DNA of 64,000 bases, taken from NCBI GenBank assembly GCA_964460115.1, contig CAYWPR010000013.1:37112-101111 (forward strand), read 5' to 3'. The DNA is from JAEUJZ01 sp964460115 (GTDB lineage Bacteria; Myxococcota_A; Polyangia; Palsa-1104; JAEUJZ01). How positions within the stretch are numbered: the stretch's first letter is position 1; each line of letters starts with the position of its first letter. A program made the position numbers and the translations under genes. The notes under the pieces were generated by a model. The model saw only the letters and a list, made by a program, of their open reading frames with translations, was not told the DNA's origin and did not search any database. This document shows positions 43,993 to 51,746 of the stretch, in pieces.

Positions 43993-46242
43993 ATGGTGAG
44001 GATGAATACACAACATACTGCTCGTTTTCTATCGAATCTAAGGGCGAATCTAAGGGCGAATCTAGGGGTGAATCTGGGTGCCCTGGGAGCCCTCGGCGGA
44101 CTTACGGCGCTGGCTATGTACGTCGAAAGTTCGCCGATTTCCGCTGTGTCTAGCGTTTGGGCTGCGCCTCGGCAGACGGCCAACGCTGCGGCAGCGTCCC
44201 GCCTGCAATATCCCGTGTCGCATACCGTGGATCAGGTGGATGACTACCATGGGCGCAAAGTCAAGGATCCCTATCGCTGGCTGGAATCGCTGGATTCCGC
44301 AGAGACGCGGCAGTGGGTCGATGCGGAAAACAAGCTGACACAAGGCTTTTTGGAAAAGATTCCGCAGCGCGAAAAACTGCGGGCCCGTTTGACCGAGCTT
44401 TGGAACTACGAAAAGTACACGCCGCCGGCGCAAGAAGGCGGTCGCTATTTTTATACCAAGAACGACGGACTGCAGAACCAAGGCGTGCTTTACACCACTC
44501 CTACAATCACAGGTACGCCGACGGTCCTGCTCGATCCCAATACATTGTCGCAGGATGGTACGGTCGCGCTCAGCGGGGTGTCTCCCAGCCATGATGGGCG
44601 ACTTCTTGCCTATGGGCTGGCCAGCGCCGGTTCGGATTGGCAGACCTGGCAGGTGCGCGATGTGCAGACCGGAAAGGATCTTCCGGATGCTTTGCATTGG
44701 CTCAAGTTCACAAGCGCTGCTTGGACCAAAGACAATCAAGGCTTTTACTACGGCCGCTATGACGAACCCAAAAGCAAGGCACTGGAGTCCGTCAATTTCT
44801 TTCAGAAGCTATTTTACCATCGCCTAGGAACTCCGCAGGCGCAAGACGCGCTCGTCTATGAGCGCAAAGACAAAAAGGAATGGCAGTTTAGTCCGACGGT
44901 CACCGATGATGGGCGATATCTCATCATCACCGTGTCCAAGGGCACAAACAGCAAGTACCGCATCCTGTATCAAGATCTGTCGGTTGCAAAAAGCCCGATC
45001 GTAGAGCTTATCGACAACTTTGATGCGGAGTACTCTTTTATCGACAACGACGGGCCTGTGTTTTTCTTTCAAACTGATTTGAATGCACCGCGCGGCCGCG
45101 TCATCGCCATCGACATCCGCAAGCCCCAGCAAAAAGACTGGCGCGAGATCATTCCTATGAGCGCCGATAAGCTAGAGAATGTCTCGCTGCTCAATAACTT
45201 GTTTGTCGTCGCTTATCTCAAAGATGCTTATACGCAGGTGCGGCTTTTTGATCTAAGCGGCAAGCTAGTCAAGGAACTTCCCTTGCCGGGCATTGGAACG
45301 GCTTTCGGTTTTCACGGCAAACGCACCGATACCGAAACCTTTTACGGATTTAGCAGCTTTAACACCCCGGCGGTTATCTATCACCTGAACCTCCAGACGT
45401 TCGAAAGCCAGGTCTTTAAGCAGCCCAAGCTTGCTTTCAAGCCCGAGGAGTATGAGACCAAGCAGGTCTTTTATCAAAGTCGAGACGGCACCCGCGTTTC
45501 AATGTTCGTCTCGGCCAAAAAAGGACTAAAGCATGACGGCAATGCGCCGACCTATCTATATGGATACGGCGGTTTTAACATTCCGCTGTCGCCAAGCTTC
45601 TCGGTATTTAATTTGGTGTTTATGGAACTTGGCGGCGTGCTTGCCTGGCCCAATTTGCGCGGCGGCGGCGAATACGGAGAAGACTGGCACCAGGCCGGCA
45701 CCAAGCTGCGCAAGCAGAATGTCTTTGATGACTTTATGTCCGCTGCGGAATGGCTGATTCAAAACCGCTATACCCAATCCAAGCGGCTGGCCATCGCCGG
45801 AGGCTCTAATGGCGGTTTGCTTGTGGGAGCTTGTTTGACGCAGCGGCCGGACCTGTTTGGCGCGGCGCTGCCAGCGGTCGGAGTGATGGACATGCTGCGC
45901 TTTCACAAGTTCACGATCGGTTGGGAGTGGATCGACGACTATGGCTCTGCCGACAATCCCGAAGAATTCAAGGCGCTTTGGGCTTACTCTCCGCTGCATA
46001 ACATAAAGGATAAGACGGCTTATCCTCCGACGCTGGTTACCACCGGCGATCACGATGATCGGGTTGTTCCCGGACACAGCTTCAAATTTGCAGCGGCGCT
46101 GCAAGCGGCGCAGTCGGGTACCGCGCCGGTCCTGATTCGCATCGAGACCCGCGCGGGTCATGGGGCTGGAAAGCCGACGAGCAAGCTCATCGCTGAAGCC
46201 ACCGATCGAATGGCTTTTGTCGTCAAAGCTTTGGGGATTTAG
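43993..46242 (+). CDS. Prolyl oligopeptidase family serine peptidase (S9A), exported
   Basis: 749 residues from ATG 43993 (ATG 44002 also possible). The N-terminal region carries tandem NLRA/NLGA repeats encoded by a 12-bp minisatellite, followed by a hydrophobic segment and a likely signal cleavage near VWAAP. Residues ~75-480 form the seven-bladed propeller (DYHGRKVKDPYRWLE). The catalytic domain has Ser605 in GGSNGG, Asp in GDHDDRVVPGHS (688/689) and His723 in RAGHGAG, all present. It cleaves after proline in short peptides, here probably in the periplasm. Confidence 0.9.
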   Translation: MVRMNTQHTARFLSNLRANLRANLGVNLGALGALGGLTALAMYVESSPISAVSSVWAAPRQTANAAAASRLQYPVSHTVDQVDDYHGRKVKDPYRWLESLDSAETRQWVDAENKLTQGFLEKIPQREKLRARLTELWNYEKYTPPAQEGGRYFYTKNDGLQNQGVLYTTPTITGTPTVLLDPNTLSQDGTVALSGVSPSHDGRLLAYGLASAGSDWQTWQVRDVQTGKDLPDALHWLKFTSAAWTKDNQGFYYGRYDEPKSKALESVNFFQKLFYHRLGTPQAQDALVYERKDKKEWQFSPTVTDDGRYLIITVSKGTNSKYRILYQDLSVAKSPIVELIDNFDAEYSFIDNDGPVFFFQTDLNAPRGRVIAIDIRKPQQKDWREIIPMSADKLENVSLLNNLFVVAYLKDAYTQVRLFDLSGKLVKELPLPGIGTAFGFHGKRTDTETFYGFSSFNTPAVIYHLNLQTFESQVFKQPKLAFKPEEYETKQVFYQSRDGTRVSMFVSAKKGLKHDGNAPTYLYGYGGFNIPLSPSFSVFNLVFMELGGVLAWPNLRGGGEYGEDWHQAGTKLRKQNVFDDFMSAAEWLIQNRYTQSKRLAIAGGSNGGLLVGACLTQRPDLFGAALPAVGVMDMLRFHKFTIGWEWIDDYGSADNPEEFKALWAYSPLHNIKDKTAYPPTLVTTGDHDDRVVPGHSFKFAAALQAAQSGTAPVLIRIETRAGHGAGKPTSKLIAEATDRMAFVVKALGI
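44033..44080 (+). repeat. 12-bp minisatellite within the signal region of the S9 peptidase
   Basis: Four 12-bp units (CGAATCTAAGGG with small changes) at 44033-44044, 44045-44056, 44057-44068 and 44069-44080 encode NLRA-NLRA-NLGV-NLGA. Because the unit is a multiple of three, slippage would lengthen or shorten the signal region without breaking the frame. A further 9-bp repeat (LGA-LGA-LGG) follows directly. Confidence 0.75.
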
Positions 46243-46268
46243 GCCGGGGCGGCCGGCCTTTCTTTCTT
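46241..46268 (+). terminator. Intrinsic terminator of the S9 peptidase gene
   Basis: AGGCCGG (46241-46247) pairs with CCGGCCT (46253-46259), loop GGCGG, followed by a T-rich run TTTCTTTCTT. It starts on the last bases of the stop codon. Confidence 0.75.
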
Positions 46269-46339
46269 GGGAGGCGTCCTCCCTCTGCCTTTTGTTGTTT
46301 CTCCCTCGAAAAACAACGGAGGGCAGAGGAACGACGTTC
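46269..46339. repeat. Cluster of hairpins between convergent genes
   Basis: After the terminator come GGGAGG/CCTCCC (46269-46283), a larger composite stem CCTCTGCC (46282-46289) / GGCAGAGG (46322-46329) enclosing GTTGTTT/AAACAAC (46294-46300, 46311-46317), and GGAACG/CGTTCC (46327-46339). The cluster lies between the convergent S9 peptidase and cdsA genes and may terminate both or be a REP-like repeat. Confidence 0.55.
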
Positions 46340-46376
46340 CTAGAGGATCGAGCGGAAGGCTACGATTTGGCCCGCA

Positions 46377-47192
46377 TCAAAAGCGAATCTCTGCCAAAGC
46401 ATAAACGTAGGGAACAACGAACAGCAACGCATCAATGCGATCAAGCATTCCCCCATGGCCGGGCAAAAGCACGCCGGAATCTTTGACGCCGACCGAGCGC
46501 TTGATGAGCGATTCCGCAAGGTCGCCAAGTTGCCCAAGAAGGTTTGCGGGTACGGCGATCAGCACCACATCGGTCCAGCTTAGCGTCGGCATGTAAAAGA
46601 ACTTGGCGATAATGAGGGCGATGAAGCTGCCGCCCATGCCGCCTACGCCGCCAATCCAGGTTTTTTTGGGACTAATCGTTGGCCACAGCTTGGCGCCTAC
46701 ATACTTGCCAAGAAAGCGTCCGGCAAAGTACGCGCCCGTGTCGGACAGCCAGGCGGAAGTTAAACAGATATAGATCCATGCTCCACCGTCCAGACGCCGT
46801 TTCATCAGAAAAAGCGGAGCAATCAGCACGCCGGCATAAAGAATTCCCGAAAGTAGATAGGCCACGCGGCTGGCAACGGTTTCAATCGCACCGTGGCGAA
46901 ATAGAAAAAACAAAAAGCCGAGCACAGTGATTGCCCACAGACCAAACAGCACCACGCGGCTCGTGGGCCAAAAGGCAATCATCGTGCAGTATGCGACTCC
47001 CAGAATCACGCCAAAGGCGCGATTGAAAAGCGGCTCGTGCGGCATGGTCATGTTCATCCATTCGCGCAGACCTGCAATCTGAGCGAATAGCACGAGCGCC
47101 AAGACGCCGTACGGATTTTCCCATTGAATGGCGGCAATCAGCAGCGGAACTGCCAGGAGTGCGGTGGCAAAACGAAGGGCCAGGTTCGACAT
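46377..47192 (-). CDS. cdsA: Phosphatidate cytidylyltransferase (CDP-diglyceride synthase)
   Basis: 271 residues with about eight hydrophobic segments. The CdsA signature is intact near the C-terminus: SLIKRSVGVKD, GHGGMLDRID. It makes CDP-diacylglycerol from phosphatidate and CTP, the branch point of phospholipid synthesis, in the inner membrane. It starts 4 bases after the uppS stop, the usual uppS-cdsA order. dxr and rseP, often next, are absent here; instead the gene converges on the S9 peptidase. Confidence 0.93.
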   Translation of the reverse strand: MSNLALRFATALLAVPLLIAAIQWENPYGVLALVLFAQIAGLREWMNMTMPHEPLFNRAFGVILGVAYCTMIAFWPTSRVVLFGLWAITVLGFLFFLFRHGAIETVASRVAYLLSGILYAGVLIAPLFLMKRRLDGGAWIYICLTSAWLSDTGAYFAGRFLGKYVGAKLWPTISPKKTWIGGVGGMGGSFIALIIAKFFYMPTLSWTDVVLIAVPANLLGQLGDLAESLIKRSVGVKDSGVLLPGHGGMLDRIDALLFVVPYVYALAEIRF

Positions 47193-47195
47193 TTT

Positions 47196-47912
47196 TTACT
47201 CGGAGCAGCCTACACCAGTTTTGGCAAATGCGGCTTGCATGGCGGTCGCAAATTCTGCGCTGCCAAAATCCGGCCACAGGCAGGGCGTGGTGTAAAACTT
47301 GGCGTGAACGCCCTCCCAAAGCAGAAAATTAGAGACGCGTTTTTCGCCCGAGGTGCGAATGATAAGATCAAGCGGCGGCAGATCCGCCGTCTGCATAGCC
47401 GCTTCGAGCGTCGCTTCGTCGATGTCTTCGACGCGCATTTGATTCGCGGCGACCGCGCGCAGCACGGTCGTTGTCGCTTCGAGTATGGATTCGCGACCGC
47501 CGTAGGACAGCGCCAGGCTTAGCACCATGTCGTGGTGGTTTTTCGAATCGGCGATAAGCTGCTGTAGCGGCTGCCGCACAAACGTCGGCAGCCGAACCGT
47601 ATTGCCGATGGTGCGCAGGCGAATGCCGTTTTCCATGATTTCGGCGCGTTCTTCGATCACATAGTCGTACAAAAGCTGCATCAGGCCGCTGACCTCTTCC
47701 AGCGGCCTTTCCCAGTTCTGTTCGGAAAAAGCGTACAGCGTCAGCGCCTGCAAACCCATGCGGCGCGCGGCGCGTACCGTCTCGCGCACGGCGTTTGCAC
47801 CTTGACGATGTCCCATGACGCGCGGCAGTCCGCGCTGCTGCGCCCAGCGGCCATTGCCGTCCATAATGATGGCGACATGTCGAGGCTCGGCCAAATTCGT
47901 CGGCTTGGACAT
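47196..47912 (-). CDS. uppS: Isoprenyl transferase (undecaprenyl diphosphate synthase)
   Basis: 238 residues, normal length. Catalytic motif MDGNGRWA with the essential Asp, then FSEQNWERP and the C-terminal DLIIRTSGEKRVSNFLLWE. It condenses isopentenyl diphosphates onto farnesyl diphosphate to give the C55 carrier for peptidoglycan and polysaccharide assembly. It is 12 bases downstream of malQ and 4 upstream of cdsA, so the run is an operon; uppP at 63084 recycles the same carrier. Confidence 0.94.
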   Translation of the reverse strand: MSKPTNLAEPRHVAIIMDGNGRWAQQRGLPRVMGHRQGANAVRETVRAARRMGLQALTLYAFSEQNWERPLEEVSGLMQLLYDYVIEERAEIMENGIRLRTIGNTVRLPTFVRQPLQQLIADSKNHHDMVLSLALSYGGRESILEATTTVLRAVAANQMRVEDIDEATLEAAMQTADLPPLDLIIRTSGEKRVSNFLLWEGVHAKFYTTPCLWPDFGSAEFATAMQAAFAKTGVGCSE

Positions 47913-47924
47913 CGCTAGACTCTA

Positions 47925-49514
47925 TCACCGCCGATTCAGACGGCCGTAGATCTGTGTGGAATTGCGCAAGCGGTCTAGGTGCTGCGCGGAAAGCTGATTG
48001 GGCAGCAGACGAAATTGCCAGTTGCCCTGGCTTTGTCCCGGGGTGTTCATGCGCGCGGCATTGCCAAGTCCCAGCACGTCCTGCACCGGCACGATCACCG
48101 TATTTGCAGCCGTCGAAAAAGCCAGATTTATAAGGGCAAAATGAGCTTGCTCAGGGGGCGGCGTGTAGCCCAGATATTCCTGCACGCGAGTGCGCTCGGC
48201 AAGCGCTTGCTCGGCGGTGCGGGTGCCCTCGGCTTCGCCGTGATAAAAGGCGGCTAGCGTACCGTTGTCGTGCGTGGTTGTATAAAGGACCTGGTTTGGC
48301 TTTATGCCCCAGGGCCGCCCGTCGTAGTGCTCGTCTGCGCCAAAGCCAAAGACCAGAACTCGAATGCCAGGAAAGCCAAAGCGATCGCGCAGCTCTTCGA
48401 CATCCGGAGTAATGACTCCCAAATCCTCGGCGATAAAGCGCATCTGGGGGCCCGCCGAATCGGCGCTGTCCCTGCGCAAATCTTCGTGCAGGGTGGCAAA
48501 AAGCTCTGCCCCCGGGGCCGTCACCCAGCGGCCGTTTTCGGCGGTGCGAGCATCCCCGGGAACCTCCCAATGCGCGGCAAAGGCGCGAAAATGATCGATG
48601 CGCGTGCGATCGAAAAGCGAAGTGATGCGTAAAATGCGTCGACGCCAGAACTGAAAGCTGTCCTGCTTCATCCGCTCCCAGTTGTAAAGCGGATTGCCCC
48701 AAAGCTGTCCGGTGCGCGAAAAGTAGTCGGGCGGCACGCCGGCCTGCACGCGCAATCGTCCGTCCGGATGTAGCAGAAATTGCTCGCGCTCGCGCCATAC
48801 TTCGACGCTATCGTGCGCGACGAAGATCGGCATATCGCCGATAAGCTCAATGCCGGCCGCCGTCGCGGCACGGCGCAAGGCACGAAATTGCCGCTCGAAC
48901 TGCCATTGCACAAAGGAATGCAGGCGTATGCGATCGGCAAGACGAATGCGCGCTTCTTCAATCGCTTCGGAATGGCGATCGCGCAGCGGTTCCGGCCAGG
49001 CTATCCACGGAAGCAGCCCTTGCTCTTCTTTGATGGCCATAAACAGCGCGAAATCTTCCAGCCAGTCGCGCTCTAGGGCGCAATAACTATCAAAGTCTAG
49101 CCGCAAGGCCTCAAACTGGTTGCTCGCATCGGCAAACAGCCGATTCGCCGCCCGCGCCAAAAGCGGCCAGCGGCAGTGCTGCGCTTGTCCATAGTCGGCC
49201 TGCGCACTTGCCGGCGGCAGCGTCTGCAAATCGGCGGCATCAAGCAGTCCCTCATCAACCAGCACTTTGATGCTGACCAGAATCGGATTGCCGGCATTTG
49301 TCGAATGCGTTTGATAGGGCGAGTCGCCATAGCTCGTCGGCCCGATCGGCAACACCTGCCAGGCGCGCTGGCCGCTGTACGCAAGCGCCTCTAAGAAGCG
49401 ATGGGCCTCGGGCCCCAGATCGCCGCAGCCGCCGGGACCAGGCAGCGACGTAAAGTGTAGCAAACTGCCGCTGCGCCGCGGCCAGCTTTCGCAATCGCTT
49501 GTAGCCTCTGTCAT
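47925..49514 (-). CDS. malQ: 4-alpha-glucanotransferase (amylomaltase, GH77)
   Basis: 529 residues from ATG 49514, chosen for the AAGGAG seven bases upstream and the ATGA overlap with the preceding gene's stop. GH77 signatures: GDSPYQTHSTNAGNPILVS near the start, the nucleophile region RIDHFRAF, acid/base FIAEDLGVIT, and YTTTHDNGTLAAF. It transfers alpha-1,4-glucan chains in glycogen/maltodextrin metabolism in the cytoplasm. Its presence inside an envelope-lipid operon is unusual. Confidence 0.93.
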   Translation of the reverse strand: MTEATSDCESWPRRSGSLLHFTSLPGPGGCGDLGPEAHRFLEALAYSGQRAWQVLPIGPTSYGDSPYQTHSTNAGNPILVSIKVLVDEGLLDAADLQTLPPASAQADYGQAQHCRWPLLARAANRLFADASNQFEALRLDFDSYCALERDWLEDFALFMAIKEEQGLLPWIAWPEPLRDRHSEAIEEARIRLADRIRLHSFVQWQFERQFRALRRAATAAGIELIGDMPIFVAHDSVEVWREREQFLLHPDGRLRVQAGVPPDYFSRTGQLWGNPLYNWERMKQDSFQFWRRRILRITSLFDRTRIDHFRAFAAHWEVPGDARTAENGRWVTAPGAELFATLHEDLRRDSADSAGPQMRFIAEDLGVITPDVEELRDRFGFPGIRVLVFGFGADEHYDGRPWGIKPNQVLYTTTHDNGTLAAFYHGEAEGTRTAEQALAERTRVQEYLGYTPPPEQAHFALINLAFSTAANTVIVPVQDVLGLGNAARMNTPGQSQGNWQFRLLPNQLSAQHLDRLRNSTQIYGRLNRR

Positions 49515-50260
49515 CCAGCGCTCCTTAGGCGCAGCCGCCAGACCATGCCCATCGCTTCTAAAAAGATGCGAAAAGACATTTTGGACTGACCAGCGCGCCG
49601 ATCGACGAACACAATGGGCACCTCGGCAACGTGAAATCCGTTGCACATGGCACGATAGGTAATCTCGATCTGAAAACTATATCCCTCAGAGTGGATGCCG
49701 TCGAGGTCCAGGCTTTCCAGGACGCTGCGGCGAAAGCACTTAAAGCCGCTTGTCAGGTCGTTAACCGGCAGTCCCAATGGATGCGGTTTTTGGCCAAAAC
49801 CGAGGATGAGCCGCGCATACAGGCTGCCGCCCGCCGAGATAAGCTGCCGCCCAAGGCCCCAGTTTTCGGTGCCGCCGCCGTACACACGGCGCGAACCAAT
49901 GACTAGATCGGCTCCACCCTCTGCGTCGCTGCCGCGGGCGGCATCAAGCAGCGCCGGCAGATAGCAAGGGTCGTGGCTGAAGTCGGCGTCCATCTCGAAG
50001 ATGTAGTCGTAACCGGCTTCCAGCGCATACTTGAAACCGGTCAGGTACGCCGTTCCAAGTCCCAGCTTGCCCGCGCGGTGCAAAACGCGCAGCCGCGGGT
50101 CTTTTAACGCCATTTCATCGACCAGCTTGCCTGTGCCATCTGGAGAGTTGTCATCGACGATAAGCACGTCGGCGATCGGCAGGGCGTCATGGATCTGGCC
50201 GATGAGCAGCCCGATATTGTCGCGTTCGTTATACGTAGGAATGATGATCAAAACACGCAT
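49511..50260 (-). CDS. Dolichyl/polyprenyl-phosphate mannosyltransferase-like GT2 glycosyltransferase
   Basis: 249 residues, first gene of the operon. GT-A signatures: IIIPTYNERDNI, VDDNSPDGT, the metal motif DADFSHDP, and KCFRRSVLESL. No C-terminal transmembrane domain, as in DPM1-type enzymes that charge polyprenyl phosphate with a sugar. The stop overlaps the malQ ATG (ATGA). Donor and acceptor sugars are not determined by sequence. Confidence 0.85.
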   Translation of the reverse strand: MRVLIIIPTYNERDNIGLLIGQIHDALPIADVLIVDDNSPDGTGKLVDEMALKDPRLRVLHRAGKLGLGTAYLTGFKYALEAGYDYIFEMDADFSHDPCYLPALLDAARGSDAEGGADLVIGSRRVYGGGTENWGLGRQLISAGGSLYARLILGFGQKPHPLGLPVNDLTSGFKCFRRSVLESLDLDGIHSEGYSFQIEITYRAMCNGFHVAEVPIVFVDRRAGQSKMSFRIFLEAMGMVWRLRLRSAG

Positions 50261-50324
50261 TCGCGCACTTTACACCGACTCATCTACTTGTTGTGTGGAG
50301 TGGTTGTGGTATGGTCCGCGCGGA

Positions 50325-50942
50325 ATGCAGATCATCAAAGCACGATTTCAAAACCGTCAAGACTTCGACGAGGCGTATCACGCAGACTTGCCCAATGGCG
50401 GTCTCTTTGTACCCACTACCACACCGCTACATAGCGGAGATCGGGTCGTCGTGGAGGTGTTCTGTAAGGGACTGCCCAATAAAATGCTTCTGCGCAGCGA
50501 AGTACAGTCCTGGCGGCCGGCGCTGCCGCGGCTGCGGGTTCGCGCTGGAGCGGTGGTCGCTTTTTTGCCAGAGGAGCGCGACAAAGGCAGTTTCATGTTG
50601 CGCGCCCTGTCGGGGCAGGTACAAGCGCGCAAGCGGCGCCATCCGCGCTTGCCGGTCACCGTTCCGGTGACTTTTCACATCGAAGGGAGTCTCGACATTC
50701 GATCGGGAAGCTTGGTCGAAATCTCGCTGGGCGGGGCGCTTTTGCGCGCAAACTCACCGCTGCCGCCGATCGATAGCGAGGTCGTCGTTGAGGTGCTCTT
50801 GCCCGGCGGGGCGGTTCCGGTTCCGCTGGCCGGTCGCGTCGCCTATCATTCTGACGCCGGGGCTGGTTTGCGCTTTGTCTACCGGGACGGCGGCGGTTCA
50901 CGACGCATTCGCGAACTTATACGCCGTCTGCGTGCAAGCTAG
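50325..50942 (+). CDS. PilZ-domain protein (c-di-GMP-binding)
   Basis: 205 residues from ATG 50325; the frame runs open much further upstream, but that part is the opposite strand of the GT2 gene. The C-terminal PilZ domain has the RxxxR motif in RKRRHPRLPV and VEISLGGALL in place of the usual D/NxSxxG, the two sites that grip c-di-GMP. The N-terminal half (GGLFVPTTTPLHSGDRVVVEV) looks like a degenerate second PilZ-type barrel. It is divergent from the GT2 operon. Confidence 0.75.
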   Translation: MQIIKARFQNRQDFDEAYHADLPNGGLFVPTTTPLHSGDRVVVEVFCKGLPNKMLLRSEVQSWRPALPRLRVRAGAVVAFLPEERDKGSFMLRALSGQVQARKRRHPRLPVTVPVTFHIEGSLDIRSGSLVEISLGGALLRANSPLPPIDSEVVVEVLLPGGAVPVPLAGRVAYHSDAGAGLRFVYRDGGGSRRIRELIRRLRAS

Positions 50943-51052
50943 CCCTCGTCAAGAGCGAGCCAGCCGCAAGTCCGTCAACAATCTTCTGCGGTCTTCAAAA
51001 TCGGGACCTACCTATAGTTGCATCAAACGACAAAGATTGCGATTTGAGTGAG

Positions 51053-51071
51053 GGGCCTATAAAGTAGGCCC
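51053..51071 (+). promoter_or_regulatory. Hairpin abutting the start codon of the RDD gene
   Basis: GGGCCTA (51053-51059) pairs perfectly with TAGGCCC (51065-51071), loop TAAAG, and the ATG begins at 51072. The only Shine-Dalgarno-like bases (AGGGG, 51051-51055) are in or beside the left arm. The hairpin could hide the ribosome site. Confidence 0.5.
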
Positions 51072-51746
51072 ATGGCTCTTGTCGCCAGCAGCTCTGCGCG
51101 AATCCCTTCAGATTCGGGGCCGCTTACGCAGCATGAACTGTCTCCCGACCCTGGCGAGGGCTATAAACATTCTCAGTCGCAAAATACCGGCGACGCCTCA
51201 GCCAGCTCGCTGGCCTTGCCCTCATCTCATCAAAAACCTGAGCTGGAAAAGCATCCCTATACAGGAGCGCACACCGCCCCCAGCCGCTTTCGCGGGGCCG
51301 GGTTTTTTCGCCGATTGGCTGCGGCGCTGGTCGATTTCGCACTGCTTTTGCCGGTGTGCGCATTAGCCGGTTTATTGCTGTGTCTGGCATTTGATCAGCC
51401 CATGCCGCGGCTGGCTGAGCTCAGCCCGGATATTTTGCTGGCGGCGCTTCTCGATCGCAATGCCGCCAGCGAGGTATTGCTGATCCTTTCTGCGATCCTT
51501 TTCTTCCTGTATTTCTTCGTCTTTCACCTTGCGCGTGGGCAGACCCCCGGCAAGCAGCTTTTGCGGTTGCGGGTCATTGATGCGTATGGGGGACGGCCGG
51601 GCTTTTGGCGTACGCTTTTGCGCACATTCGGCTACGTGTTGTCTGCGCTGCTTTTCTCCTTGGGTTTCTTGTGGATCGGCTTTGACCGTGAGCGGCGTGC
51701 CCTGCATGACTGGCTCGCCGGTACCTACGTGGTGCGTATTCTATGA
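51072..51746 (+). CDS. RDD-family membrane protein
   Basis: 224 residues. The first ~70 are low-complexity and polar. RDD family features follow: RRLAAALVDFALLLP with the conserved Arg and Asp, a second hydrophobic segment, then GQTPGKQLLRLRVID and a third span ending FDRERRALHDWLAGTYVVR, the classic RDD ending with Arg-Arg-Asp-Trp. The function of the family is mostly unknown, possibly ion or sodium transport. The stop overlaps the next ATG. Confidence 0.8.
   Translation: MALVASSSARIPSDSGPLTQHELSPDPGEGYKHSQSQNTGDASASSLALPSSHQKPELEKHPYTGAHTAPSRFRGAGFFRRLAAALVDFALLLPVCALAGLLLCLAFDQPMPRLAELSPDILLAALLDRNAASEVLLILSAILFFLYFFVFHLARGQTPGKQLLRLRVIDAYGGRPGFWRTLLRTFGYVLSALLFSLGFLWIGFDRERRALHDWLAGTYVVRIL

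Noticed and set aside
46269..46339. CRISPR-like array
   Set aside because: The inverted repeats differ in sequence and length and there are no spaced direct repeats or cas genes.
50031..50324. Longer N-terminus for the PilZ protein
   Set aside because: The extra codons lie on the strand opposite the GT2 gene, have no PilZ similarity and would extend the protein into another gene's coding DNA.
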